A stretch of DNA of 64,000 bases. Source: Burkholderia sp. BCC0506. GTDB lineage: Bacteria > Pseudomonadota > Gammaproteobacteria > Burkholderiales > Burkholderiaceae. Below the pieces are notes generated by a model. That model did no database searches. It saw nothing but the letters and a program-made list of their open reading frames with translations, and was not told where the DNA came from. Shown piece by piece: positions 28,745 through 38,377 of this stretch (positions are counted from its first letter, which is position 1; the number at the start of each line of letters is the position of its first letter). A program made the position numbers and the translations under genes. The stretch is taken from contig NZ_CADFEN010000007.1 of NCBI RefSeq assembly GCF_902833145.1, positions 1-64,000 on the forward strand. Reading direction: 5' to 3'.

Positions 28745-31700
28745 GCCAGAAAGACCGCCTCGGCACCGGTGGCCGGATCAATCGCGCGATTCCGTTGACG
28801 TTCACGTTCAACGGCCGTACGTACCAGGGCTTCCAGGGCGACACGCTCGCGTCCGCGCTGCTCGCGAACGGCGTGCATTTCGTCGCGCGCAGTTTCAAGT
28901 ACCACCGTCCGCGCGGGATCGTGACGGCCGACGTCGCGGAACCGAATGCCGTCGTGCAGCTCGAGACCGGCCCGTACACGGTGCCGAACGCGCGCGCGAC
29001 CGAGATCGAGCTGTACCAGGGTCTCGTCGCGACGAGCGTGAACGCGGAGCCGTCGCTCGAGAACGACAAGTACGCGATCAACCAGAAGCTGTCGCGTTTC
29101 ATGCCGGCCGGCTTCTACTACAAGACGTTCATGTGGCCGCGCAACATGTGGCCGAAGTACGAGGAGAAGATCCGCGAAGCGGCCGGCCTCGGCAAGGCAC
29201 CCGAGGTGCTCGACGCCGACCGCTACGACAAGTGCTACGCGCACTGCGACGTGCTCGTGGTCGGCGGTGGCCCGTCGGGCCTCGCCGCCGCGTATGCGGC
29301 CGCCACGGCCGGCGCGCGCGTGATCCTCGTCGACGACCAGCGCGAACTCGGCGGCAGCCTGCTGTCGTGCCGCGCGGAGATCGACGCGAAGCCCGCGCTG
29401 CAATGGGTCGAGAAGATCGAGGCCGAGCTGCGCAAGCTGCCCGACGTGACGATCCTGTCGCGCAGCACCGCGTTCGGCTACCAGGACCACAACCTCGTGA
29501 CGGTCACGCAGCGCCTGACCGACCACCTGCCGGTGTCGATGCGCAAGGGCACGCGCGAGCTGCTGTGGAAGATCCGCGCGAAGCGCGTGATCCTCGCGAC
29601 CGGTGCGCACGAGCGGCCGATCGTATTCGGCAACAACGACCTGCCGGGCGTGATGCTGGCGGGTGCGGTGTCCACCTACGTGCATCGCTTCGGCGTGCTG
29701 CCGGGCCGCAACGCGGTCGTGTTCACGAACAACGACCGCGCCTACCAGACCGCGCTCGACCTGAAGGCGTGCGGCGCGAAGGTGACGGTCGTGGATTCGC
29801 GCGCGTCGTCGAACGGCGCGCTGCCGGCCGCGGCCAAGCGGCAGGGCGTGACGGTGATGAGCGGCGCGGTCGTCACGGCGGCTTCGGGCAAGTGGCGCGT
29901 ATCGTCGGTCGACGTCGCGTCCTACTCGAACGGCCAGACGGGCGGCAAGCTGCAGACGCTGCCGTGCGACCTCGTCGCGATGTCGGGCGGCTTCAGTCCG
30001 GTGCTGCACCTGTTCGCGCAATCGGGCGGCAAGGCATGCTGGAACGACGAGAAGGCGTGCTTTCTGCCGGGCAAGCCCGTGCAGGCGGAAGCGAGCGTCG
30101 GCGCGGCGGCCGGCGAATTCGGGCTTGCCCGTGCGCTGCGGCTCGCGGTCGACGCAGGCGTGGAAGCGGCGAAGGCCGCCGGCTTCACGGCGGCGCAGCG
30201 CCCGGTCGTACCGCAGGTCGCCGAAACCGTCGAAGGCGCGCTGCAGCCGTTGTGGCTCGTCGGCAGCCGCGAGGCGGCCGCGCGCGGGCCGAAGCAGTTC
30301 GTCGATTTCCAGAACGACGTGGCGGCCGCCGACATCCTGCTCGCCGCGCGCGAGGGCTTCGAATCGGTCGAGCACGTGAAGCGCTATACCGCGATGGGCT
30401 TCGGCACCGATCAAGGCAAGCTCGGCAACATCAACGGGATGGCGATCCTCGCGCAGGCGCTGGGCAAGACGATTCCGGAAACGGGCACGACGACGTTCCG
30501 CCCGAACTACACGCCCGTGTCGTTCGGCACGTTCGCCGGCCGCGAGACGGGCGATTTCCTCGACCCGATCCGCAAGACCTGCGTGCACGAATGGCACGTC
30601 GAGCACGGCGCGATGTTCGAGGACGTCGGCAACTGGAAGCGGCCGTGGTATTTCCCGAAGAAGGGCGAGGATCTCCATGCGGCCGTGAAGCGCGAATGCC
30701 TCGCGGTGCGCAACGGCGTCGGCATCCTCGACGCGTCGACGCTCGGCAAGATCGACATCCAGGGGCCGGACGCGGTGAAGCTGCTGAACTGGATGTACAC
30801 GAACCCGTGGAACAAGCTCGAGATCGGCAAGTGCCGCTACGGGCTGATGCTCGACGAGAACGGGATGGTGTTCGACGACGGCGTGACCGTGCGCCTCGCC
30901 GACCAGCATTTCATGATGACGACCACCACCGGCGGCGCGGCACGCGTGCTGACGTGGCTCGAGCGCTGGCTGCAGACCGAATGGCCCGACATGAAGGTGC
31001 GCCTCGCGTCCGTCACCGATCACTGGGCGACATTCGCGGTGGTCGGCCCGAAGAGCCGCAAGGTCGTGCAGAAGGTGTGCCAGGACATCGACTTCGGCAA
31101 CGAAGCGTTTCCGTTCATGAGCTACCGCAACGGCACCGTCGCCGGCGCGAAGGCGCGCGTGATGCGGATCAGCTTCTCGGGCGAGCTGGCCTACGAAGTA
31201 AACGTGCCGGCGAACGCGGGCCGCGCGGTGTGGGAAGCGCTGATGGCGGCCGGTGCCGAATTCGACATCACGCCGTACGGCACCGAGACGATGCACGTGC
31301 TGCGTGCGGAGAAGGGCTACATCATCGTCGGGCAGGACACCGACGGCTCGATCACGCCGTACGACCTCGGGATGGGCGGGCTCGTCGCGAAGTCGAAGGA
31401 CTTCCTCGGCAAGCGCTCGCTGTCGCGCTCGGATACCGCGAAGGAGGGCCGCAAGCAGTTCGTCGGCCTGCTGACCGAAGACGAACAGTTCGTGCTGCCC
31501 GAAGGCGCGCAGATCATCGCGAAGGACACGCAGGTGTCGGCGGTCGATCCGACGCCGATGATCGGCCACGTGACGTCGAGCTACTACAGCCCGATCCTGC
31601 AGCGCTCGATCGCGCTCGCGGTGGTGAAGGGCGGCCTGAACAAGATGGGCGAGAGCGTCGTGATTCAGCTGGCTAACGGCAAGCGCATCACCGCGAAGAT

Positions 31701-31752
31701 TTCGAGCCCGGTTTTCTACGATACCGAAGGGGTGCGTCAGCATGTGGAATGA
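28741..31752 (+). CDS. soxA: Sarcosine oxidase alpha subunit
   Basis: The 1003-residue large subunit has three parts. An N-terminal ferredoxin-like domain (FTFNGRTYQGFQGDTLASAL) is followed by an NAD(P)-binding disulfide-oxidoreductase-like core (VVGGGPSGLAAAYAAATAGA, about residue 175). The C-terminal GcvT-like folate-binding domain begins near residue 610 (KRECLAVRNGVGILDASTLG) and receives the methylene group to form 5,10-methylene-THF. Full length for the family. The stop overlaps soxG by 11 bases. Confidence 0.94.
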   Translation: MSQKDRLGTGGRINRAIPLTFTFNGRTYQGFQGDTLASALLANGVHFVARSFKYHRPRGIVTADVAEPNAVVQLETGPYTVPNARATEIELYQGLVATSVNAEPSLENDKYAINQKLSRFMPAGFYYKTFMWPRNMWPKYEEKIREAAGLGKAPEVLDADRYDKCYAHCDVLVVGGGPSGLAAAYAAATAGARVILVDDQRELGGSLLSCRAEIDAKPALQWVEKIEAELRKLPDVTILSRSTAFGYQDHNLVTVTQRLTDHLPVSMRKGTRELLWKIRAKRVILATGAHERPIVFGNNDLPGVMLAGAVSTYVHRFGVLPGRNAVVFTNNDRAYQTALDLKACGAKVTVVDSRASSNGALPAAAKRQGVTVMSGAVVTAASGKWRVSSVDVASYSNGQTGGKLQTLPCDLVAMSGGFSPVLHLFAQSGGKACWNDEKACFLPGKPVQAEASVGAAAGEFGLARALRLAVDAGVEAAKAAGFTAAQRPVVPQVAETVEGALQPLWLVGSREAAARGPKQFVDFQNDVAAADILLAAREGFESVEHVKRYTAMGFGTDQGKLGNINGMAILAQALGKTIPETGTTTFRPNYTPVSFGTFAGRETGDFLDPIRKTCVHEWHVEHGAMFEDVGNWKRPWYFPKKGEDLHAAVKRECLAVRNGVGILDASTLGKIDIQGPDAVKLLNWMYTNPWNKLEIGKCRYGLMLDENGMVFDDGVTVRLADQHFMMTTTTGGAARVLTWLERWLQTEWPDMKVRLASVTDHWATFAVVGPKSRKVVQKVCQDIDFGNEAFPFMSYRNGTVAGAKARVMRISFSGELAYEVNVPANAGRAVWEALMAAGAEFDITPYGTETMHVLRAEKGYIIVGQDTDGSITPYDLGMGGLVAKSKDFLGKRSLSRSDTAKEGRKQFVGLLTEDEQFVLPEGAQIIAKDTQVSAVDPTPMIGHVTSSYYSPILQRSIALAVVKGGLNKMGESVVIQLANGKRITAKISSPVFYDTEGVRQHVE

Positions 31753-32374
31753 AACGAGAAACCAGACGCCGGTGGCGGGTGCGGGCGGCGTGACGCTTGA
31801 ATCGCCGTTCGTCGGCGCGGCCGACGTGCTGAAGGCGCACCAGGCGCGGGCATCGAAGAAGTTCACGCTGCGCGAGCGGCCGTTCCTCGATCTCGTCAAC
31901 GTGCGCGGCGAGTCGAGCGATCCGGCATTCGTCGCCGCGTTCGAGCGCGTGGTCGGGTGCCGGCCGCCCGCGACGCCGAACACGGTGGCGCGCGGCGCCG
32001 AGTACGACGTGCTGTGGCTCGGCCCCGACGAATGGCTCGTGCGGTCGAACGGGCCGGTTCAGGCCGGCGTGCTCGAAGCGAAGCTGGCGGAGGCCGTGCA
32101 GGGCCTGTACGCGGCGGCCGTCGACGTCGGCAGCGGCTACACCGTGGTCGAAATCAGCGGCGAACGCGTGCGCGACGTGATCGCGCGTGGCTGCCCGCTC
32201 GATCTGCATCCGCGCGTGTTCAAGCCGGGCCAGTGCGCGCAGTCGCACTACTTCAAGTCGCCGATCACGCTGATCCCGACCGGCGACGACACGTTCGAGA
32301 TCGTCCTGCGTCGCAGCTTCGCCGACTATTTCGTGCGGATCATGCTCGACGCCGCGGCGCCGCTCGCATCATGA
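31742..32374 (+). CDS. soxG: Sarcosine oxidase gamma subunit
   Basis: The 210-residue subunit has a GcvT-like fold (FTLRERPFLDLVNVRGESSD; EYDVLWLGPDEWLVRS; GCPLDLHPRVFKPGQCAQSH). It completes the tetramer by binding the alpha subunit. Start and stop both overlap neighbours (11 bases with soxA, ATGA with the next gene), so the whole block is one translationally coupled operon. Confidence 0.93.
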   Translation: MWNETRNQTPVAGAGGVTLESPFVGAADVLKAHQARASKKFTLRERPFLDLVNVRGESSDPAFVAAFERVVGCRPPATPNTVARGAEYDVLWLGPDEWLVRSNGPVQAGVLEAKLAEAVQGLYAAAVDVGSGYTVVEISGERVRDVIARGCPLDLHPRVFKPGQCAQSHYFKSPITLIPTGDDTFEIVLRRSFADYFVRIMLDAAAPLAS

Positions 32375-32811
32375 AGCCGTTCGACGAACCGTTCGTGGCG
32401 ATCGACGCGCCGTGCCTGCGCGGGCGCGGCTGGAGCGTGTTCGTCGACGAACTGAAGGTGCCCGCGCGGATCGGCATTCACGCGCACGAGCACGAGGCGC
32501 CGCAGCCGATCGTGATCGATGCGCGGCTCGGGTATCGCTGCGAGCCGAGCGAACAGGGCGAGTGGATCGATTACGACGGGTACTGCGCACGCGTTGCGTC
32601 GTTTCTGGCGCACAAGCCGCATACGCGGCTGCTGGAGACGCTCGTCGCCGATCTCGCGGTGCTGTCGTTCCGCGAATGGCCGGCGCTGGAGTCGCTGACG
32701 CTGTCGATGTACAAGCCGAAGATCCGGCCGGGGACGAAGCGCGTCGGCGTGTCGCTCGACTGGACGCGCGGGGATTACCTGCGGTGGACGGGGGCGGCGG
32801 GGCAGCTTTGA
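32371..32811 (+). CDS. Dihydroneopterin aldolase family protein (FolB-like)
   Basis: The 146-residue tunnel-fold protein is of the FolB/FolX type. The N-terminal VPARIGIHAHEHEAPQPIVI aligns with the FolB segment that carries the catalytic Glu. Lys in LSMYKPKIRPGTKRVGV corresponds to the active-site lysine. Coupling to soxG by ATGA suggests that it supports the folate supply needed by sarcosine oxidase, rather than being the housekeeping folB. A dedicated enzyme or an altered specificity cannot be told from sequence. Confidence 0.82.
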   Translation: MKPFDEPFVAIDAPCLRGRGWSVFVDELKVPARIGIHAHEHEAPQPIVIDARLGYRCEPSEQGEWIDYDGYCARVASFLAHKPHTRLLETLVADLAVLSFREWPALESLTLSMYKPKIRPGTKRVGVSLDWTRGDYLRWTGAAGQL

Positions 32812-32918
32812 CCGGAAGGGGCCGGATCGAGGCACGAGGGAGGTGATCCGGCGATTCCATGGGGCGGCGGCGCGAAGGCGCAGCCGTACTCGTTTATAGT
32901 TCCTGAAATGTCAGAATA

Positions 32919-33059
32919 ATGGGCCGCCGCCAGCTACTGGACGGCTTCGGCCTCAATCCGCTCGTCGTACCGAAACGCGAAGTACCGGTCGCGCGCAACG
33001 CATTGCGCGATCACGCCACGGCGCGCACCTCTGCTCCGGAGCCGCATCAGGGCGCGTGA
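32919..33059 (+). CDS. Short open frame after the sox operon, doubtful
   Basis: A 46-codon frame (MGRRQLLDGFGLNPLVVPKR and onward) starts just after an AT-rich patch (GTTTATAGTTCCTGAAATG). It has no clear ribosome site and no recognised domain. It may be a remnant of a larger gene or chance. It lies in the 300-base gap between the folB-like gene and the convergent transglycosylase. Confidence 0.2.
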   Translation: MGRRQLLDGFGLNPLVVPKREVPVARNALRDHATARTSAPEPHQGA

Positions 33060-33108
33060 GCGTACCCGAGATCAGCGTTGAACTTTGCCGGTATCGGCCT
33101 GCATGCAC

Positions 33109-33813
33109 TTATTTCGCGGTGCGGTTCGCGGCGGGCGCCGGGCCGGACGGATCGCTGACCGGCACCATGTGCGCCTTCCCGTTGTTCGCATCGTTCGCGG
33201 TATTCGGGGTATTCGCGCTTTTCGCATCGTCCTCGGGTTCGAGCACGAACCGGAACGCGTCGACGCGCTGCATCACCTTCGCCGCATACGCGCTGGATCC
33301 GCCGCTGTAGCTCTTCAGCCCGGCCTGCACGTTGCCGCCGGCTGCTTTGACATAGCCCGACAGGATCCGGGAGCCGGCCTCGACGTTCGCATTCGGCTCG
33401 GTGAGATCCTTCACGTTGCGCAGCATGCCGCGGTGCGCGGACGGCACGACCTGCATCAGCCCGGTCGCGCCATGCTGGCCGCGCGCCTTTTCCTGGAAGC
33501 GCGATTCGATCGAAATGATCGCGTAAACGAGTGCCGGCGGCAGTGAATATTTCGTCGCAGTGACGCTCACGATGTCGGCGAGCTTCGCGGCCTTTTCTCT
33601 TGCGACGCCGAATTTCTTCGTGAGGTAGGTGGTGATGCGGCGGTTTGCTTCGTTCGGCTGATCGTTGGCGTTCGCGAGCGGCGCGGAGGCGACCGTCGGC
33701 GCCGATGCCAGTGCGTCGGGCGCGGATGCGGGCGCCGCGGGCGTTTGCTGTGCCGCGGCCTGTTGCGCAATGCCGAGCGAGAGCACGATCAGCCAGAAAA
33801 ACCGTCGTCGCAT
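33109..33813 (-). CDS. Exported lytic transglycosylase (SLT family)
   Basis: The 234-residue protein has a signal peptide (MRRRFFWLIVLSLGIAQQAA), an Ala/Pro-rich linker and an SLT lysozyme-like domain at about residues 85-195. The catalytic glutamate is Glu103 in IISIESRFQ, followed by GATGLMQVVP and later SYSGGSSAYAAKV. It would cleave peptidoglycan in the periplasm with anhydro-muramyl formation. Such small transglycosylases often serve secretion or pilus assembly, but no such genes adjoin. The C-terminus carries a short Asn/Thr/Ala-rich low-complexity run. Confidence 0.88.
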   Translation of the reverse strand: MRRRFFWLIVLSLGIAQQAAAQQTPAAPASAPDALASAPTVASAPLANANDQPNEANRRITTYLTKKFGVAREKAAKLADIVSVTATKYSLPPALVYAIISIESRFQEKARGQHGATGLMQVVPSAHRGMLRNVKDLTEPNANVEAGSRILSGYVKAAGGNVQAGLKSYSGGSSAYAAKVMQRVDAFRFVLEPEDDAKSANTPNTANDANNGKAHMVPVSDPSGPAPAANRTAK

Positions 33814-33970
33814 GGTCGAGTGCGGGGAAATGGGAGGCGCATAGTATATCGGCCAATCGCGGTGGACGGTCGAGCGCCCGCTCGAATGAAAGCCACGTGT
33901 AGGTTTGTGACGTTCGCGATGCCCGGCGAGCCGATCGTTGCACGGACACGCATCGGAGTCCGGATGAACG

Positions 33971-34366
33971 CTAGTTGATGATCTCGCCCATGCCGGTTTC
34001 GATGCGGCTTCTGAGCTGCGCGATGAACGCCGGATCGTAGGGTTCCCAGCTCTCGAGTTCGCCGACGATCTTCAAAGGCGACGTGCTTCGATACGAGCGC
34101 GTCGGATTGCCGGGGAATTTCTTGTCCGTGACGTTCGGGTCGTTTTCGAATTCGCCGGTGGGCTCGACGATGTAGACGCGCGGCCGGCCGTCGCCCTTGG
34201 CCATTTCCGCGGCCAGGCCGGCACCTTTGGGCAGGGCCGTGAAGTAAACGTGATTCATCACGACGTCATCGCGATAATTCGATCTGAAGCCTGCCGTCAG
34301 CAAGTCGCCGATCCGCAAATCCGCTTTCGTGCCATGAAAAAACGGGCCGGCGTCGAGGACGGACAT
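33971..34366 (-). CDS. arr: Arr-family NAD(+)--rifampin ADP-ribosyltransferase
   Basis: The 131-residue enzyme would inactivate rifamycins by ADP-ribosylation. Residues aligning with the active site of mycobacterial Arr (His19, Tyr49, Asp84) are His11 (FFHGTK), Tyr41 (HVYFTA) and Asp76 (FENDPNVTDKKFPGNPTRSY), with identical 30 and 35 residue spacing. GAAGGAG precedes the ATG at 34366. It lies 32 bases after the last osmoprotectant permease gene on the same strand and probably shares its transcript. Whether it confers resistance or has an endogenous role is open. Confidence 0.88.
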   Translation of the reverse strand: MSVLDAGPFFHGTKADLRIGDLLTAGFRSNYRDDVVMNHVYFTALPKGAGLAAEMAKGDGRPRVYIVEPTGEFENDPNVTDKKFPGNPTRSYRSTSPLKIVGELESWEPYDPAFIAQLRSRIETGMGEIIN

Positions 34367-34398
34367 GGTTGCTCCTTCGAAAAATTGCGTGACGGCTT

Positions 34399-35166
34399 CT
34401 ACGCGCGCCGCGCGCTCGCCACGCGCGCTATCGTGCCGATCGCATCGCTGACGAGCACCGCCAGCAAGCCGACGATCACGCCGCCCTGCAGCACGAACGC
34501 GGTGTTCGACGTTTGCAGGCCGGCGATGATCACGTCGCCGAGCCCGCGCGCGGCGACCGTCGAGCCGATCGTCGCGGTGCCGAGATTGATCACGACCGCG
34601 AGGCGGATGCCGTTGACGATCACCGGGAACGCGAGCGGCAACTCGACGGATATCAGTTGCTGCCAGCCGCTCATGCCCATCCCGCGCGCGGCGTCGACGA
34701 CGTCGCGCGGCACGTCCTCGAGCCCCGCGATCGTGCTTTCGAAAATCGGCAGGAGCCCGTACAGCACGAGCGCGATCAGCACGGGCTTCAAGCCGAAGCC
34801 GACGGCCGGCACGGCCAGCGCGAGCACCGCGACCGGCGGGAAGGTCTGGCCGATATCGACGACGCTGCGCGCGACCGGCAGGAAATCCGCGCCGAACGGC
34901 CGCGTGACCGCGATGCCGGCCGCGACCGCGACGATCGTGCCGATCAGGCTCGACAACGCGACCGTGCCGAGATGCGCGAGCGTGAGATCGAGCAGGCTCG
35001 CGCGATCGTAGATCACCGGCGCGCCGTTGTCCGCGAACGGCGCGAACAGGCCCTGCAGCCAGGCCGGGCGCAACAGCAGCACGAGCAGCAGCGCGAGGGC
35101 GACTGCACGGGCGACGTACGCGGGAAGCGAGGACTGCGTGGGCCGCATGCGGCTGCGCGTCGTCAT
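34399..35166 (-). CDS. Osmoprotectant ABC transporter permease (second)
   Basis: The 255-residue permease is of the OpuCB/YehW type with about six helices. The coupling loop reads DVVDAARGMGMSGWQQLISV and the conserved block before it DIGQTFPPVAVLALAVPAVG. The start overlaps the ATPase stop by 4 bases. With the other permease it forms the membrane pore of a binding-protein-dependent importer for betaine-like solutes. Confidence 0.9.
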   Translation of the reverse strand: MTTRSRMRPTQSSLPAYVARAVALALLLVLLLRPAWLQGLFAPFADNGAPVIYDRASLLDLTLAHLGTVALSSLIGTIVAVAAGIAVTRPFGADFLPVARSVVDIGQTFPPVAVLALAVPAVGFGLKPVLIALVLYGLLPIFESTIAGLEDVPRDVVDAARGMGMSGWQQLISVELPLAFPVIVNGIRLAVVINLGTATIGSTVAARGLGDVIIAGLQTSNTAFVLQGGVIVGLLAVLVSDAIGTIARVASARRA

Positions 35167-36116
35167 GCGGGCTTCCTCGCGTGCGAGCGGATCGCGTCGA
35201 GCGTGATGCGGCGGGGGGCGTGCGTGTCGCGGTTGCCGTCGGCCGTGTCGTCCACGGGCAGCGCATCGACACCGCGCCACAACAATTCGGACACCGCATC
35301 GCGCAGCGTGCGCGTCGCGGCGATCGGTTCGCCGTCGGCATGGCCGGCTTCGGCCACGGCGTCGATCGGCGTGAGCGCGAGCAGGCGCAGCGGCCGGTCG
35401 ACGCCCGCGACGAGCTGTTCGACGACACCCGGTGCCGGCTCGCCGAGAATCTCGGCCGGCGACGCGACCTGCAGCAGCCGTCCGCCGTCCATCACCGCGA
35501 TCGTGTCGCCGAGCTTCAGCGCTTCCTCGATATCGTGCGTGACGATCACGACCGTGATGCCGAGGCGGCGTTGCAGCGCGAACAGGTCGTCCTGCGCCTT
35601 GTTGCGGATGATCGGATCGAGCGCGCCGAACGGCTCGTCCATCAGCAGCATCGCGGGCTCGGCGGCGAGCGCGCGTGCGACGCCGACACGCTGCTGCTGG
35701 CCGCCCGACAGTTCGTGCGGCAGCTTGCCCGCGAACTCGGCCGGCGCGAGATGGAACAGGTCGAGCAGTTCGTTCACGCGCGCGTCGATGCGCTCGGCCG
35801 GCCAGCCGAGCAGGCGCGGCACGGTCGCGATGTTGCGCGCGACGCTCCAGTGCGGAAACAGTCCGTGCCCCTGGATCGCATAGCCGATGCCGCGCCGCAG
35901 CTGCTCCGGCGCGACGGTCGCGGTATCGACGCCGTCGATGCAGATCGTGCCGCTGGTCGGCGCGATCAGCCGGTTGATCATGCGCAGGAGCGTCGACTTG
36001 CCGCTGCCCGATGCGCCGACGAGCGCCGTGATCGTGCCGCGTTGTATCGTCAGCGAGACGTCGTCGACGGCGACCACGTCGCCGAAGCGTTTGCCGACCC
36101 GTTCGATCTCGATCAT
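35163..36116 (-). CDS. Osmoprotectant ABC transporter ATP-binding protein
   Basis: The 317-residue OpuCA-like ATPase has Walker A (GASGSGKST), Q-loop (YAIQGHGLFPHW), signature (LSGGQQQR), Walker B (LLMDEPFGALD) and H-loop (VTHDIEEA). A CBS-like segment follows in shortened form, so osmotic gating through CBS domains may be reduced. It overlaps the genes on both sides by 4 bases, giving strict coupling across the four transporter genes. Confidence 0.92.
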   Translation of the reverse strand: MIEIERVGKRFGDVVAVDDVSLTIQRGTITALVGASGSGKSTLLRMINRLIAPTSGTICIDGVDTATVAPEQLRRGIGYAIQGHGLFPHWSVARNIATVPRLLGWPAERIDARVNELLDLFHLAPAEFAGKLPHELSGGQQQRVGVARALAAEPAMLLMDEPFGALDPIIRNKAQDDLFALQRRLGITVVIVTHDIEEALKLGDTIAVMDGGRLLQVASPAEILGEPAPGVVEQLVAGVDRPLRLLALTPIDAVAEAGHADGEPIAATRTLRDAVSELLWRGVDALPVDDTADGNRDTHAPRRITLDAIRSHARKPA

Positions 36117-37291
36117 CCTGCACGCCCCTTCGCGAGCGACGTCGCGGCTTCGAACACGACGGCGGCCGCCAGTGCGAGCGCGATCGTCGGGATCGCGCCG
36201 AGCAGCACGAGATCGGCGGCCGATTGCCCGATCCCCTGGAAGATGAAGGTGCCGAATCCGCCGCCGCCGATCAGCGCGGCCACGGCGGTCAGGCCGATGT
36301 TCTGCACGAGCACGATGCGCACGCCGCTCAGGATCACCGGCAGCGCGAGCACGAGATCGACGCGCAGCAGCCGCTGCGCGCGTGTCATGCCCATCGCGCG
36401 GGCCGCTTCGGTCACGTGCGGCGGCACCTGTTCGAGCCCGACCACGACGCTCGATGCGATCGGCAGCAGCGAGTAAAGGAACAACGCGAGCACGGCCGGC
36501 GCGACGCCGATGCCGCGGATGCCGAGCGCGGCCGCGAGCGGCACGTGCGCGGCGAGCAGGCCGAGCGGCGCCATCATCAGCCCGTACATCGCGATGCTGG
36601 GGATCGTCTGCACGATATTGAGCACGGGCATCGCGACGGTGCGCACCGCCGCGACGCGCGCGCAGACGATGCCGAGCGGCACGCCCGCGACGAGCGCGGC
36701 GGCGACCGAGCCACCCGCGAGCGACACGTGGCGGGCCGCTTCGCGCCAGAAATCGTCGCTGCGCACCGCGTATTCGCGCATCACGGAGAGGCCGTCCCAC
36801 CAGCCGCTCGCAAGCGGCACCGAAACCGCTGCGATCGCGACGGCGAGCGCGGCGAGGCGTCGCCACGGGCCGAACGCGAGGCGGGCGAGCGCGTCGGCGA
36901 TGAGCACCGCCCACGCGAACAGCAGCAACCAGACGCCCGCGTCGGGCGATACGCGGGCCAGCATGTCGTCGGGCGCGACGACATGCCGCGCGGCCGCGCC
37001 GACCGCATACGCGAGGGTCGCGAGCCCCGCGCAGCCGGCCGCGAGCCGCCACGCGGGACGGCGCACCGTCATTGCCCACAGCGCGCCGGCGGTCCACAGC
37101 GCGGCGAGCGCGGCGCCTTGCATCGGCGGCAGCGCGGCGAACACCGTCAGCCCGGTGCCGGCCGCGATCCGGTTCGGCCGCAGCACCGCGAACGACAGGC
37201 CGAACACCGCGACGATCGTCAGTACACCGATCAGGATGCCGACCTTGTCGAGCGTGACGCGCCGCGCGGACGCCGCCGCGCGATCCGTCAT
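36113..37291 (-). CDS. Osmoprotectant ABC transporter permease (first, extended)
   Basis: The 392-residue permease is longer than typical OpuC permeases, with four extra N-terminal helices before the conserved core, as in YehY. The core has NIVQTIPSIAMYGLMMAPLG and the coupling loop HVTEAARAMGMTRAQRLLRV. The start overlaps the binding-protein stop by 4 bases. Together with the C-terminal partner gene it should make a heterodimeric channel. Confidence 0.9.
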   Translation of the reverse strand: MTDRAAASARRVTLDKVGILIGVLTIVAVFGLSFAVLRPNRIAAGTGLTVFAALPPMQGAALAALWTAGALWAMTVRRPAWRLAAGCAGLATLAYAVGAAARHVVAPDDMLARVSPDAGVWLLLFAWAVLIADALARLAFGPWRRLAALAVAIAAVSVPLASGWWDGLSVMREYAVRSDDFWREAARHVSLAGGSVAAALVAGVPLGIVCARVAAVRTVAMPVLNIVQTIPSIAMYGLMMAPLGLLAAHVPLAAALGIRGIGVAPAVLALFLYSLLPIASSVVVGLEQVPPHVTEAARAMGMTRAQRLLRVDLVLALPVILSGVRIVLVQNIGLTAVAALIGGGGFGTFIFQGIGQSAADLVLLGAIPTIALALAAAVVFEAATSLAKGRAG

Positions 37292-38211
37292 TTCACGAAA
37301 CCCTTCGCTTTCAGGTAGCTTTTCGCGACGCCGGCCGCCGGCTCGCCGTTGAGCTGGATGCGCGCGTTCAGCGATTGCAGCGTCTTCAGGTCGAGGCTCG
37401 CGAACACGGGCTTCAGCAAGTCGGCGATCTGCGGATGCGCTTTCAGCACCGCTTCGCGGATCACCGGCGCCGGTGCGTAGACGGGCTGCACGTGCTTGTC
37501 GTCGTCGAGCACCGCGAGGCCGCTCGATGCGATGCCGCCGTCGGTGCCGTAGACCATCGCGGCGTTCACGCCGTCGGTCTGGTTCGCGGCGGCCTTGATC
37601 GTCGCGGCCGTGTCGCCGCCGGACAGCACGACGAGCTGCTCGGGCTTCAGCTTGAAGCCGTACGCTTTCTCGAACGACGGCAGCGCGGACGCGCTGTTCA
37701 CGAATTCGGCCGAGGCCGCGAGCTTGACCTTGCCGCCGCCGGTCACCCACTTGCCGAAATCGGAGAAGGTCTTCAGGTGCTGCGATTGCGCGACGGGCGC
37801 GAGCAGCGCGACGCCCCACGTGTTGTTCGCGGGCGCCGGTGCGAGCCACACGAGATGGTTCGCCGCGTAGTCGAGCTGCCTGGCGGTGTCGTAGCCTTGG
37901 CTCGCGTTCTTCCAGACCGGGTCGTCGGCCTTGTTGAAGAAGAACGCGGCGTTGCCCGTGTATTCGGGGTAGACGTCGATCTCGCCGCTCGTGAGCGCCT
38001 TGCGCACGATCGGCGTCGTGCCGAGCGCGATCTTTTCGGTGACGGGAATGCCGTGAGCCTTCAGCACCTGTGCAATGAGGTTGCCGAGCAGGTTGCCTTC
38101 GGTGTCGATCTTCGACGACACCACGACGGGTGCGTCGGCATGCGCGCCGGGCGCGACGATGGCGGCGGCGAACGCGAGGCCCAGGATCCGGGCGGGCAGG
38201 GCGAGCTTCAT
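37288..38211 (-). CDS. Osmoprotectant ABC transporter substrate-binding protein (OsmF/YehZ-like)
   Basis: The 307-residue periplasmic protein has a signal peptide (cleavage near GAHADAP) and the OpuAC-type fold. VYPEYTGNAAFFF and AMVYGTDGGIASSGLAVLDD are typical of the OsmF/OpuCC lineage. It is the first gene of the four-gene transporter plus arr, with about 166 bases of upstream region shared with a divergent dehydrogenase. Substrates in this family include glycine betaine at low affinity; the actual one is not known. Confidence 0.9.
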   Translation of the reverse strand: MKLALPARILGLAFAAAIVAPGAHADAPVVVSSKIDTEGNLLGNLIAQVLKAHGIPVTEKIALGTTPIVRKALTSGEIDVYPEYTGNAAFFFNKADDPVWKNASQGYDTARQLDYAANHLVWLAPAPANNTWGVALLAPVAQSQHLKTFSDFGKWVTGGGKVKLAASAEFVNSASALPSFEKAYGFKLKPEQLVVLSGGDTAATIKAAANQTDGVNAAMVYGTDGGIASSGLAVLDDDKHVQPVYAPAPVIREAVLKAHPQIADLLKPVFASLDLKTLQSLNARIQLNGEPAAGVAKSYLKAKGFVK

Positions 38212-38377
38212 CGGGGCCAATCTCCAGGACGGGGGCGTACGCCGAAAGTTACTTGACTGAGCCGGCTTTGGCAAACCGCGTGCGGCGGCGCGCCCACAAC
38301 CGGTGTGGGGATAACCCGCATCCGTCGCGCGGGCTTGTTACACTCGGATTCATTCCCGCCTGCGGACATTTGCTGAC

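Noticed and set aside
28684-31983. Open frame of about 1100 codons on the minus strand opposite soxA
   Set aside because: It is a compositional shadow of soxA/soxG, with no domain and no start context.
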